Assembly (NCBI RefSeq): GCF_022374875.2
Contig: NZ_CP092427.2
Coordinates: 5,686,446-5,750,445 of the forward strand
Source of the DNA: Mycolicibacterium rufum
Lineage (GTDB): Bacteria > Actinomycetota > Actinomycetes > Mycobacteriales > Mycobacteriaceae
Reading direction: 5' to 3'
DNA: 64,000 nt
Shown here: positions 27,476-35,202 of the stretch, in pieces
How the letters are laid out: each line of letters starts with the position of its first letter
Position numbering within the stretch: position 1 is the stretch's first letter
Position numbers and translations under genes: made by a program
Notes under the pieces: generated by a model
Databases searched by the model: none
What the model was told of the DNA's origin: nothing
What the model saw: only the letters and a program-made list of their open reading frames with translations

Positions 27476-28525
27476 ATGGGCCACGATCACGGACACCACC
27501 GGGAACTGCCGCCCGGCATGGCGGAGCAGCTCGAGCTCGCCTACGCGGGAATGGCGTCGTTCGGCCACCGGCCGTTCCTGACCGAGACCGAGCAGCTCGA
27601 CTCGTGGAAACCCGACGTGGCGATCGTCGGCGCCCCGTTCGACATCGCGACCACCAACCGCCCGGGTGCGCGGTTCGGCCCGCGGGCGATCCGCGCCACC
27701 GCCTACGAACCCGGCACGTACCACATGGACCTGGGCCTGGAGATCTTCGACTGGCTCGAGGTCGTCGACTTCGGTGACGCCTACTGCCCGCACGGGCAGA
27801 CCGAGGTGTCGCACGCGAACATCAAGGACCGCGTCGCGGCGATCGCCAGTCGCGGCATCGTCCCGGTGATCCTGGGCGGCGACCACTCGATCACGTGGCC
27901 CGCGGCCACCGCGGTCGCCGACGTGCACGGCTACGGCAACGTCGGCATCGTGCACTTCGACGCGCACGCCGACACCGCCGACGAGATCGAGGGCAACCTG
28001 GCCAGCCACGGCACCCCGATGCGCCGGCTCATCGAGTCGGGCGCGGTGCCCGGCTCCCACTTCGTCCAGGTCGGACTGCGCGGCTACTGGCCCCCGCAGG
28101 ACACCTTCGAGTGGATGCAAGAGCAGAAGATGACCTGGCACACGATGCAGGAGATCTGGGAGCGCGGGTTCAAGGCCGTGATGGCGGACGCGGTCGGCGA
28201 GGCGCTGGCCAAGGCCGACAAGCTGTACGTGTCGGTCGACATCGACGTGCTCGACCCCGCCCACGCCCCCGGCACCGGAACTCCGGAGCCCGGCGGCATC
28301 ACCAGCGCCGACCTGCTGCGGATGGTGCGTCAGCTCTGCTACGAGCACGATGTGGCCGGCGTCGACGTCGTCGAGGTGGCCCCCGCCTACGACCACGCCG
28401 AACTGACGGTCAACGCCGCGCACCGGGTGGTGTTCGAGGCCCTCGCGGGCATGGCGGCACGGCGGCGGGACGCCGCCGGCGGGGAACCGGGCCAGCCGGC
28501 TCGGTCCTACCTCAGCCCTTCGTGA
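27476..28525 (+). CDS. speB: Agmatinase-family ureohydrolase
   Basis: A 349-aa binuclear manganese ureohydrolase. All six metal ligands are in place: His137 (GGDHS), Asp162/His164/Asp166 (HFDAHADT), Asp255/Asp257 (SVDIDVLDPA). Length and the MGFN-like substrate loop fit agmatinase rather than arginase, but guanidinobutyrase or other guanidino substrates cannot be excluded. An unusual histidine-rich N-terminus, MGHDHGHH, could bind metal such as Mn, Ni or Zn. Its 3' end overlaps the convergent methyltransferase by 14 bp. Confidence 0.85.
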   Translation: MGHDHGHHRELPPGMAEQLELAYAGMASFGHRPFLTETEQLDSWKPDVAIVGAPFDIATTNRPGARFGPRAIRATAYEPGTYHMDLGLEIFDWLEVVDFGDAYCPHGQTEVSHANIKDRVAAIASRGIVPVILGGDHSITWPAATAVADVHGYGNVGIVHFDAHADTADEIEGNLASHGTPMRRLIESGAVPGSHFVQVGLRGYWPPQDTFEWMQEQKMTWHTMQEIWERGFKAVMADAVGEALAKADKLYVSVDIDVLDPAHAPGTGTPEPGGITSADLLRMVRQLCYEHDVAGVDVVEVAPAYDHAELTVNAAHRVVFEALAGMAARRRDAAGGEPGQPARSYLSPS

Positions 28526-29396
28526 GCGTGAACTGGCAGATGTCGGTGTAGCCGTCGCGGAACAGGTCGGCGCAGCCGGTCAGGTACTTCATGTACCGCT
28601 CGTAGACCTCTTCGGACTGGATCGCGATGGCCTGGTCCTTGTTGGCCTCCAGCGCGGCGGCCCACAGATCGAGGGTGCGCGCGTAGTGCAGCCGCAGCGG
28701 CTGGACCAGCCCGACTCCGAACCCGGCCTTGGTCGCGTGCGTCTTGACCTTGACCGGCTGCGGCAGATCACCGCCGGGGAAGATCTCGTCCATGATGAAT
28801 TTGAAGAACCTGATCTTGGTCATCGTGACCGGCAGGTTCCGCGCGGCGAACTCCTCGTCGTCGGGCTTGACGATGGTGTGCAGCATCATCACGCCGTCGG
28901 CGGGCAGCACCTCGTAGGCCCTGCTGAAGAAGTCGTCATAGCGGTCGCGGCCGAAGTGCTCGAACGCGCCGATCGACACGATCCGGTCGACGGGCTCGTG
29001 GAACTGCTCCCAGCCCTGCAGCAGCACGCGCTTGCTGCGCGGACTGTCCAGGCCGTCGAGCACGGTCTGCACGTGGGCCTGCTGGTTGCGGCTCAGCGTG
29101 AGGCCGACGACGTTCACGTCGTACTTCTCGACGGCGCGCTTGATGGTGGCGCCCCAGCCGCAGCCCACGTCGAGCAGCGTCATCCCGGGCTCGAGACCGA
29201 GCTTGCCCAGCGAGAGGTCGATCTTGGCCAGCTGGGCCTCTTCGAGGGTCATGTCGTCACGCTCGAAGTACGCGCAGCTGTAGGTCTGGGTGGGGTCGAG
29301 GAACAGCCGGTAGAAGTCGTCCGAGAGGTCGTAGTGCGACTGGACGTCCTCGAAATGCGGTGTCAGATCTCGGGTCCCGTTACTGGTGTCTGGCAA
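28512..29396 (-). CDS. Mycolic acid methyltransferase / cyclopropane synthase (CmaA/MmaA/PcaA family)
   Basis: A 294-aa SAM-dependent enzyme modifying meromycolate chains. Conserved features: HYDLSDDFYRLFLDPTQTYS (21-40), CAYFERDDMTLEEAQ, the SAM loop LLDVGCGWGA (75-84), the active-site Glu in IGAFEHFG (about 150), and the C-terminal YERYMKYLTGC. From memory it is closest to CmaA1/PcaA, which cyclopropanate; a hydroxy- or methyl-branching role is a less likely alternative. The TTG start at 29396 is the only good start before the conserved region; AAAGG is about 9 bases upstream. Confidence 0.9.
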   Translation of the reverse strand: MPDTSNGTRDLTPHFEDVQSHYDLSDDFYRLFLDPTQTYSCAYFERDDMTLEEAQLAKIDLSLGKLGLEPGMTLLDVGCGWGATIKRAVEKYDVNVVGLTLSRNQQAHVQTVLDGLDSPRSKRVLLQGWEQFHEPVDRIVSIGAFEHFGRDRYDDFFSRAYEVLPADGVMMLHTIVKPDDEEFAARNLPVTMTKIRFFKFIMDEIFPGGDLPQPVKVKTHATKAGFGVGLVQPLRLHYARTLDLWAAALEANKDQAIAIQSEEVYERYMKYLTGCADLFRDGYTDICQFTLTKG

Positions 29397-29597
29397 ATCA
29401 CTGGCCTTTGGATCTGGGGGCTGGTCGATGGGCGGCCCCGCGCGGTTTTGTAGGGCCTGTCTCGTCGGAGCACAGTTGTACGCACAGTACCCGAGTGCCC
29501 TCGGCAGGCGTGAATCGCCGGGCGCCCGGCTGGGGCGGCGCAGACCGGCGAACTATCGTGGAGGCACCGCTCCCCCGACTCTCGGAGGCACCGCCTG

Positions 29598-29807
29598 ATG
29601 ACCACACCCGACCGCGACCCGCTGCCCGACGCCGCCGAGGCCGACGTGGTCGAACAACTCACCCCGGCCACCGCCGACGGTGCCGAGGACGACACCTGGC
29701 GCGACGCGGAGCGGGTCTCCGGTGACCGCGAGGTCGAGGCCAACGAGGCCGACCTGATCGAGCAGGCGATCGAGGTTCCCGACGACGACGCCGACTTCGA
29801 TCGCTGA
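29598..29807 (+). CDS. Small acidic hypothetical protein
   Basis: A 69-aa very acidic protein (about a third D/E): MTTPDRDPLPDAAEADVVEQ at the N-terminus and IEVPDDDADFDR at the end, no aromatic core. It is probably intrinsically disordered. Similar short acidic ORFs are widespread in mycobacteria without known function. The gene begins a co-directional set of four that ends with CYP124. The 201-bp region upstream, shared with the divergent methyltransferase, shows no clear operator. Confidence 0.65.
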   Translation: MTTPDRDPLPDAAEADVVEQLTPATADGAEDDTWRDAERVSGDREVEANEADLIEQAIEVPDDDADFDR

Positions 29808-29822
29808 TCGGGGGTGGGCGCG

Positions 29823-30275
29823 ATGCAGGGCTCGGTGACGGTGTCGATGGCGGCGCCGGCCGAGAAGATCTGGGATCTGATCGCCGACGTCCGCAACACC
29901 GGGAAGTTCTCGCCGGAGACGTTCGAGGCCGAATGGCTCGACGGTGCGACAGGGCCCGCCCTGGGTGCCCGCTTCCGCGGTCACGTCCGGCGCAACGAGA
30001 TCGGGCCGGTGTACTGGACGACGTGCCGGGTGACCGCGTGCGAGCCGGGCCGCGAGTTCGGCTTCGCGGTGCTCGCCGGCGACCGCGTGGTGAACAACTG
30101 GCACTACCGCCTCGAGCCGACCGCCTCGGGCACCGACGTCACCGAGTCGTTCCGCCTGGAGCAGAACCCGGTGCTGGCCGTGTATTCGTTGTTCGGCGGG
30201 CAGCTGCGTCGGCGCCGCAACCTGCGCGACATGCGTAAGACACTGGACAGAATCAAGGCGGTAGTCGAGCAATAG
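29823..30275 (+). CDS. SRPBCC (polyketide cyclase/Bet v 1-like) protein
   Basis: A 150-aa SRPBCC-fold protein. GSVTVSMAAPAEKIWDLIADV is the typical first strand and helix; PVYWTTCRVTACEPGREFGF and HYRLEPTASGTDVTESF are core strands, and a long basic C-terminal helix closes the cavity. These proteins bind hydrophobic ligands. ATG at 29823 is chosen; an in-frame GTG at 29814 is possible. Confidence 0.8.
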   Translation: MQGSVTVSMAAPAEKIWDLIADVRNTGKFSPETFEAEWLDGATGPALGARFRGHVRRNEIGPVYWTTCRVTACEPGREFGFAVLAGDRVVNNWHYRLEPTASGTDVTESFRLEQNPVLAVYSLFGGQLRRRRNLRDMRKTLDRIKAVVEQ

Positions 30276-30293
30276 AGCGGGTATCTGCCTGGC

Positions 30294-30689
30294 GTGACTG
30301 ACGCAAGTGATGCCACGGTCGATGCCGTCGGCAAGGTGACCGAGGCGCTGGAGTGGGTGGAACGCGCTCGGGGACATCTGTATTCGTTCCACCAGTTGAT
30401 GGGCCGGGCCGATCTCCTGCTCGGTGAGGCGTGCGATGCATTACGCGAGGCCGGCAACGACGCGGTCGCCGAGCGGCTGGAGACCGAGGTGGTGGGCCGC
30501 AACGTCCTCGAGGGCCGGTGGACCTTCCAGATCATCGAGGAGTTCGAGGACACCTACTGGACGGTGATCCGCGAACACGAGCAACGGGTGCGCGATGAGT
30601 TGGTGGGCGGCGAACGGCACCTGCACGAGGCGCGGATGAAAGAGGACCGGCGCACACACGGCCGAAAAGGCCATGAGGCGCGGCCCTGA
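30294..30689 (+). CDS. Conserved helical hypothetical protein
   Basis: A 131-aa, mostly helical protein starting at GTG. Segments EALEWVERARGHLYSFHQLM and FQIIEEFEDTYWTVIREHEQ look amphipathic; the tail is basic. I do not recognise a named family. It lies 18 bp after the SRPBCC gene and 17 bp before CYP124, so all are likely cotranscribed. Confidence 0.7.
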   Translation: MTDASDATVDAVGKVTEALEWVERARGHLYSFHQLMGRADLLLGEACDALREAGNDAVAERLETEVVGRNVLEGRWTFQIIEEFEDTYWTVIREHEQRVRDELVGGERHLHEARMKEDRRTHGRKGHEARP

Positions 30690-30706
30690 CGCTACGCTCG
30701 GAGCGC

Positions 30707-32008
30707 ATGAGCAGCCTGGAACTCGGTGACCTGACCCGGGTGAACGGAACTCCCCCGCCCGACGTCGCGCTCGCCGACGTCGACCTGGGCTCGTGGGATT
30801 TCTGGGGACTCGACGACGACGTCCGCGACGGAGCGTTCGCCACGCTGCGCCGTGAGGCCCCGATCAGCTTCCACGAGGCGATCGTTCCCGACGGCGAGGC
30901 CGAGGTGGCCGGGCACTGGGCGCTGACGCGCTACGACGACGTCTTCTACGCCAGTAGACATCCCGAGTTGTTCAGCTCGGCGCTGGGCATCGTGATCGGT
31001 GACCAATCCCCGGAGCTCGCAGAGTATTTCGGGTCGATGATCGCGATGGACGACCCCCGTCACACCCGGTTGCGCAATATCGTGCGCAGCGCCTTCACCC
31101 CCAGAGTGCTTGCGCTGATCGAGGATTCGGTGCGTGCCCGGGCGGGGCGGTTGGTCGACGACATGGTGACCCGGCACCCTGACGGGCGCGCCGACATCGT
31201 CGCCGAACTGGCCGGCCCGCTGCCGCTGCAGATCATCTGCGACATGATGGGCATCCCGGAGGCCGACCATAAGAAGATCTTCCACTGGACCAACGTCATC
31301 CTCGGGTTCGGCGACCCCGACATCGCCACCGACTTCGACGAGTTCGTCTCCGTCGCGATGGCGATCGGCGCCTATGCGACCGCGTTGGCCGACGACCGGC
31401 GCGAGCATCCCGGCGAGGACCTCACCACCGCGCTGGTGGCCGCCGAACTCGACGGCGAGCGACTCACCTCCGCCGAGGTCGCCTCGTTCTTCATCCTGCT
31501 GGTGGTCGCGGGCAACGAGACCACCCGTAACGCGATCAGCCACGGCGTCCTGGCACTCAGCCGCTACCCCGAGCAGCGCGACCTGTGGTGGGCGGACTAC
31601 GCCGCGATCGCGCCGACGGCGGTCGAGGAGATCGTGCGCTGGGCCTCACCGGTGGCCTACATGCGGCGCACGGCCACCCGTGATGTCGAGTTGAGCGGGG
31701 TGCGCATCGCGGCCGGGGACAAGCTGACGCTGTGGTACGGATCGGCCAACCGCGACGAGTCGAAGTTCGCCGATCCGTGGACATTCGATGTGCGCCGCCA
31801 CCCCAATCCGCACGTCGGGTTCGGCGGCGGCGGGGCCCATTTCTGCCTCGGCGCGAACCTGGCCCGCCGCGAGATCACGGTGGCGTTCGAGGAACTGCAC
31901 CGCCGGGTCCCCGACCTGCGCGCGGTCGAGGAGCCCGATCGGCTGCATTCGGCGTTCATCCACGGCATCAAGCGACTGCCCGTCGCGTGGACGCCGCCGG
32001 CCGGTTAG
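30707..32008 (+). CDS. cyp124: Cytochrome P450 CYP124 family, methyl-branched lipid omega-hydroxylase
   Basis: A 433-aa P450. It has the I-helix AGNETTRNA (268-276), the ExxR pair EEIVRW, and the heme loop FGGGGAHFCLGANLA with Cys380. From memory it matches M. tuberculosis CYP124A1 across most of its length (RVNGTPPP, DFWGLDDDVRDGAFATLRRE, PLPLQIICDMMGIP, HWTNVILGFGDPD). CYP124 hydroxylates the chemically disfavoured terminal position of methyl-branched fatty acids and isoprenoids and also oxidises cholestenone. There is no KstR site in the short upstream gap; expression probably comes from the 29598 promoter. The stop overlaps the convergent gene by 4 bp. Confidence 0.92.
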   Translation: MSSLELGDLTRVNGTPPPDVALADVDLGSWDFWGLDDDVRDGAFATLRREAPISFHEAIVPDGEAEVAGHWALTRYDDVFYASRHPELFSSALGIVIGDQSPELAEYFGSMIAMDDPRHTRLRNIVRSAFTPRVLALIEDSVRARAGRLVDDMVTRHPDGRADIVAELAGPLPLQIICDMMGIPEADHKKIFHWTNVILGFGDPDIATDFDEFVSVAMAIGAYATALADDRREHPGEDLTTALVAAELDGERLTSAEVASFFILLVVAGNETTRNAISHGVLALSRYPEQRDLWWADYAAIAPTAVEEIVRWASPVAYMRRTATRDVELSGVRIAAGDKLTLWYGSANRDESKFADPWTFDVRRHPNPHVGFGGGGAHFCLGANLARREITVAFEELHRRVPDLRAVEEPDRLHSAFIHGIKRLPVAWTPPAG

Positions 32009-32472
32009 CGCCGCGTGACGTCGGGGCGGATCGTCTGCGCGTCCCCCGGCGCGACCCGGTGACTCTCGTCGCGACGATCGTCGCGGACGCCGTCGCCGTC
32101 GGTGTCGGCGCGGTCGGCCCGGTGATCCACCCGCGGGTCGAGCTTGTCGGCGTGCTCGCGGCGGGAGTCGATGTGCTGCTGTGCGCTGGTGAGCGCGTCA
32201 CGGCGACCGGCCGCGGTGTCGGCGAGTCGGGCCGCCTCGGCGGCTTTGGCGTCGGCCTCGGCTTTCGCGGCGCGCGCCTTCGCCTCGGTCTCCTCGACCA
32301 GCGAGGCCTGGCGCTGCACCCGCTGGTGGTCGTGATCGACCTCTTCCCGGATGCGGTCGGCCTCCTGCGCGCGACGGCGGTGGTTGGCCTTGCGGGCCGC
32401 GAACGCGATCAATGCGATGACGATGATCGCGACGATGGCGACCACGATCCAGACGACGGTGTTGTTGTCCAT
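32005..32472 (-). CDS. Membrane-anchored coiled-coil protein
   Basis: A 155-aa protein with an N-terminal transmembrane anchor (VVWIVVAIVAIIVIALIAFA, residues 6-25) and a long charged helix rich in Ala, Lys, Glu, Arg (about 30-110) with heptad-like spacing, then a disordered acidic/basic tail. The topology is like that of mycobacterial DUF-type anchored coiled coils; the function is unknown. It converges on CYP124. Confidence 0.7.
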   Translation of the reverse strand: MDNNTVVWIVVAIVAIIVIALIAFAARKANHRRRAQEADRIREEVDHDHQRVQRQASLVEETEAKARAAKAEADAKAAEAARLADTAAGRRDALTSAQQHIDSRREHADKLDPRVDHRADRADTDGDGVRDDRRDESHRVAPGDAQTIRPDVTRR

Positions 32473-32561
32473 GCCGGCTCCTCGACGACGGGGGCCGGTC
32501 GTGATTGACGAGCCCGTGAATCGTCGGATGCCCGAGTGCCTGCGGGGCTAAACCGCGCCGC

Positions 32562-32957
32562 TCACAGCGTGGCGGTGAGCGGGCCGGACTGTTGGCAGGA
32601 CGCCTGCGGTGGATTGCCTGCCGACGCGCAACCGCGTCCGGTCGAGGTGTAGACGGCGCCCGGACGGTACGGCTGGAAGAAGACCTGCGCGGGCAGGATC
32701 CCCGCCCCGCGGGCACAGGTGCCGGCATCGGAGGCGCCGGCCATCTGGATGCACGCGACGGTCTGGAAGGTGACGGCGCCGTCGCAGGCCCGTGGGGTGA
32801 CCGTGGCCGTGACGACGTCGGTGCCCGAGACGTTCACGACGCTCGGCGGCGACAACTCGTACTGACAGGTCGACGGTGCCGGTTGCGCACCGGCGACCGC
32901 GGCTGTCGCGCCGAGTGCGAGCGCGGCGGCCGAGACCACGGCGAACGTGCGGAACAT
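32562..32957 (-). CDS. Exported cysteine-containing protein
   Basis: A 131-aa secreted protein. MFRTFAVVSAAALALGATAA and VAGAQP form a signal peptide with cleavage near residue 25. The mature part has six cysteines (STCQYE, RACDG, VACIQ, TCARG, RGCAS, ASCQQ), enough for three disulfides. ATG at 32957 is chosen over 32975 because it directly precedes the basic n-region. The fold is not recognised; a conserved envelope protein of unknown role. Confidence 0.72.
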   Translation of the reverse strand: MFRTFAVVSAAALALGATAAVAGAQPAPSTCQYELSPPSVVNVSGTDVVTATVTPRACDGAVTFQTVACIQMAGASDAGTCARGAGILPAQVFFQPYRPGAVYTSTGRGCASAGNPPQASCQQSGPLTATL

Positions 32958-32994
32958 GGGTGGATCGTAGGGCACGGCGGTGCCGCCGCACCGG

Positions 32995-34101
32995 CTATTG
33001 GACGCGCAGCGCCCTGAGCATCCCGGCGGCCGAGCGCGGCCAGGTGAACTGCTCGGCCCGGCGGCGCGCGCTGCGGCGCCGGTGATTCTCGGGCCGGCTC
33101 ATCACCGTCGTGACGGCGTGGGCGATGGCCCTCGGGTCGTTGTCGGCGGTCGCGCCGCTGTCGCGGGTGAGGATCTCGGCCAGTGCGGACGTCCGGGACA
33201 CCACCGCGGGGGTGCCGCACGCCAGGGCCTCCAGCGCCGCCAGCCCGAACGTCTCGTGCGGTCCCGGGGCCAGCGCGACGTCGGCGCTGGCCAGAATCGT
33301 CGCCACCGTGTCGCGGCAGCCGATGTATCCGGTGAAGTCGACCGGCAGTCCGTCGGCCTGCCGCTGCAACCGGGCCCGCAGCGGTCCCTCGCCGACCATC
33401 ACCAGCCGTGCGTCGACCCCCGAATCCCGCAGGGCGGCAACGGTGTCGATGCTGCGGTGCGGGTGCTTCTCCACCGAGAGGCGTCCGCAGTGCACCAGCA
33501 GCGTCTGCCCGGGGCGGGCCCACCGTTCGCGCATCGCCGTCGACCGGCGGCGGGGGTGGAACTGGTCGAGGTCGACGCCCAGCGGCACCGTGAGCAGATT
33601 GGTCGCCCCGATCCGGTCGAATTCCGCGCGGGCGAACGCGGTGGTGCAGACCACCACGTCGTAGTCGGCGGCGGTGCGCCGGTTGGCGGCGTCGGCGACG
33701 GTCCTCGCCCACGGCCGCGGCAGGACCTGGCCGACGAGGCGGTCGAGCCGCTCGTGGGAGATCATCACCGTCGACACGCCGTGTCGGCGCCCCCAGGGTC
33801 CCAGCGAGCGCAGCGTGAGCCGGTCGGACACCTCCAGCGCATCGGGGGCCAACTGCTCGAGCAGCGCGGTGACGGGCCGCGGCGACACCGCGCGGTATCC
33901 CCCGGTGAGCGGGATCAGCCTGGCGGGCAGGCTGATGCGGATCACGCCGGTGGGCAGCGTGGCGGTCTCGTGGTGCCGGCCGGGCACGATCAGGAACACG
34001 CTGTGTCCGGCCGCGCAGTACTCGGCGCCCAGCCGGTCCACCGCCGTGCGCAGGCCGCCGGACCGGGGTCCGTAGAAGTTGGCCACCTGCACGACCCGCA
34101 T
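32995..34101 (-). CDS. GT4-family (GT-B) glycosyltransferase
   Basis: A 368-aa GT-B glycosyltransferase. The N-terminal acceptor domain begins MRVVQVANFYGPRSGGLRTA; the donor site includes LVHCGRLSVEKHPHRSID and the E-x7-E region GPHETFGLAALEALACGTP near residue 285. A retaining enzyme using a nucleotide-sugar or mannosyl donor is expected. It resembles mannosyltransferases of the PimB/MgtA type, but acceptor and sugar are not predictable. It lies 37 bp upstream of the secreted protein gene on the same strand. Confidence 0.85.
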   Translation of the reverse strand: MRVVQVANFYGPRSGGLRTAVDRLGAEYCAAGHSVFLIVPGRHHETATLPTGVIRISLPARLIPLTGGYRAVSPRPVTALLEQLAPDALEVSDRLTLRSLGPWGRRHGVSTVMISHERLDRLVGQVLPRPWARTVADAANRRTAADYDVVVCTTAFARAEFDRIGATNLLTVPLGVDLDQFHPRRRSTAMRERWARPGQTLLVHCGRLSVEKHPHRSIDTVAALRDSGVDARLVMVGEGPLRARLQRQADGLPVDFTGYIGCRDTVATILASADVALAPGPHETFGLAALEALACGTPAVVSRTSALAEILTRDSGATADNDPRAIAHAVTTVMSRPENHRRRSARRRAEQFTWPRSAAGMLRALRVQ

Positions 34102-34189
34102 GGCTGCATCACAGCGGGTGCGTGTGTGCGCGGGGCAACGGCGGATCGGCGCGTCGACGAATAGCAGGTGGCGTCTTCGCCTGCGGTGG

Positions 34190-35110
34190 TCAGCCGACGT
34201 GCACGGTCAGCCAGTCCAGCGTCCGGCGCCACGCGTCGTCGGCGGCGGCCTGGTCGAAGCGGTCGCCGGTGTCGTTGAAGAAGGCGTGGTTGGCGTCGGG
34301 TTCGGTGACGAGTTCGTGCACCAGGCCGGCTTTCTCGAGCGCCGCGCGGGCGGCGGGTTCGGTGGCGTTGACGCGCTGATCCAGCGCCCCGTAGAAGCCG
34401 AGCACGGCGACACCCTTCGACCCCGAGAAGTCGGGATCATCCGGGGTGGGCCCGTAGAACGGGAACGCCGCGGCCAGCTGCGGCACCCCGCTGTCGAGCA
34501 GCCGCCACACCAGGCCGCCGCCCATGCAGAACCCGATCGCGGCGACCTTGCGTCCCGGGGTGCGGCGCTGCACCTCGGCGATACCGGAGGTCAGGTCGGC
34601 GACCATCGCCTCGGGCGGGCGGTTGCCCAGCGCGGCCGTCGCCGCGGCCGGATCGGTGAACGTCGCCGTGCCGCCGTTGCCGGAGAGCAGGTCGATGGCC
34701 AGGCTCGAGTATCCGGCGCCGGCCAGCCGGCCCGCGACCGAGCGGACCCAGTCGGTGAGGCCCTTGTTCTCGTGGATGACCAGAATCCCGCCCCGCGCGT
34801 CGGGCGCCTCGGCCCACGCGCCCTGCAACTGCCCGGCCGGACCGGCCCACGTCACCGGCGCGGTGGGTAACGCGTCGGCCATCCCCGGTGGCACCGGCTT
34901 GGCCGCGGACGACGAGGGCGGCGGTGTCGGGCTCTCGGACGTCGACGCGTCGTTCTGTTTGTTGTCGGCGCAGGCCGCGAGCAACGCCGAGGCACTGGCC
35001 GCGCCCATTCCCAGCAGGGCCAACCGGCGCAGCGCCTCCCGCCGGGACAGCAGGCCGTCGACGTGGTCGGTGGCGATCTCTTCGGCGATGTAGCGCTGCA
35101 GCGGCGTCAC
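34190..35110 (-). CDS. Tat-exported dienelactone hydrolase-like lipoprotein
   Basis: A 306-aa enzyme of the dienelactone hydrolase family. The N-terminus has a 22-residue cytoplasmic lead, then the twin-arginine motif SRREALRRL (Arg23/24), a hydrophobic core and a lipobox LLAAC (Cys47), so it is Tat-exported and lipid-anchored. A Ser/Pro linker follows, then the hydrolase with Glu114 (VIHENKGL), nucleophile Cys195 (GFCMGGG), an Asp in GALDQRVN and His in DANHAF: the complete DLH triad plus Glu. The substrate is unknown. Confidence 0.88.
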   Translation of the reverse strand: MTPLQRYIAEEIATDHVDGLLSRREALRRLALLGMGAASASALLAACADNKQNDASTSESPTPPPSSSAAKPVPPGMADALPTAPVTWAGPAGQLQGAWAEAPDARGGILVIHENKGLTDWVRSVAGRLAGAGYSSLAIDLLSGNGGTATFTDPAAATAALGNRPPEAMVADLTSGIAEVQRRTPGRKVAAIGFCMGGGLVWRLLDSGVPQLAAAFPFYGPTPDDPDFSGSKGVAVLGFYGALDQRVNATEPAARAALEKAGLVHELVTEPDANHAFFNDTGDRFDQAAADDAWRRTLDWLTVHVG

Positions 35111-35202
35111 CTCCCCGATTATGCGCGAGCTCGGGTAGACACTCGGCGGGATCTGTTCACGATTTCGTTGACACGTGTCGTGTCGACCTGTTCGATGGGG
35201 GC

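Noticed and set aside
30275..30286. GGGTAT as a SigF -10 element before the gene at 30294
   Set aside because: No GTTT-type -35 at the required spacing.
34155..34185. Hairpin-like segment after the dienelactone hydrolase gene
   Set aside because: Stem contains bulges and is short; too weak to call a terminator.
35170..35179. GACACGTGTC 10-bp palindrome before the amidohydrolase operon
   Set aside because: Short palindrome; no regulator nearby and could be chance in this GC context. It may still be an operator.
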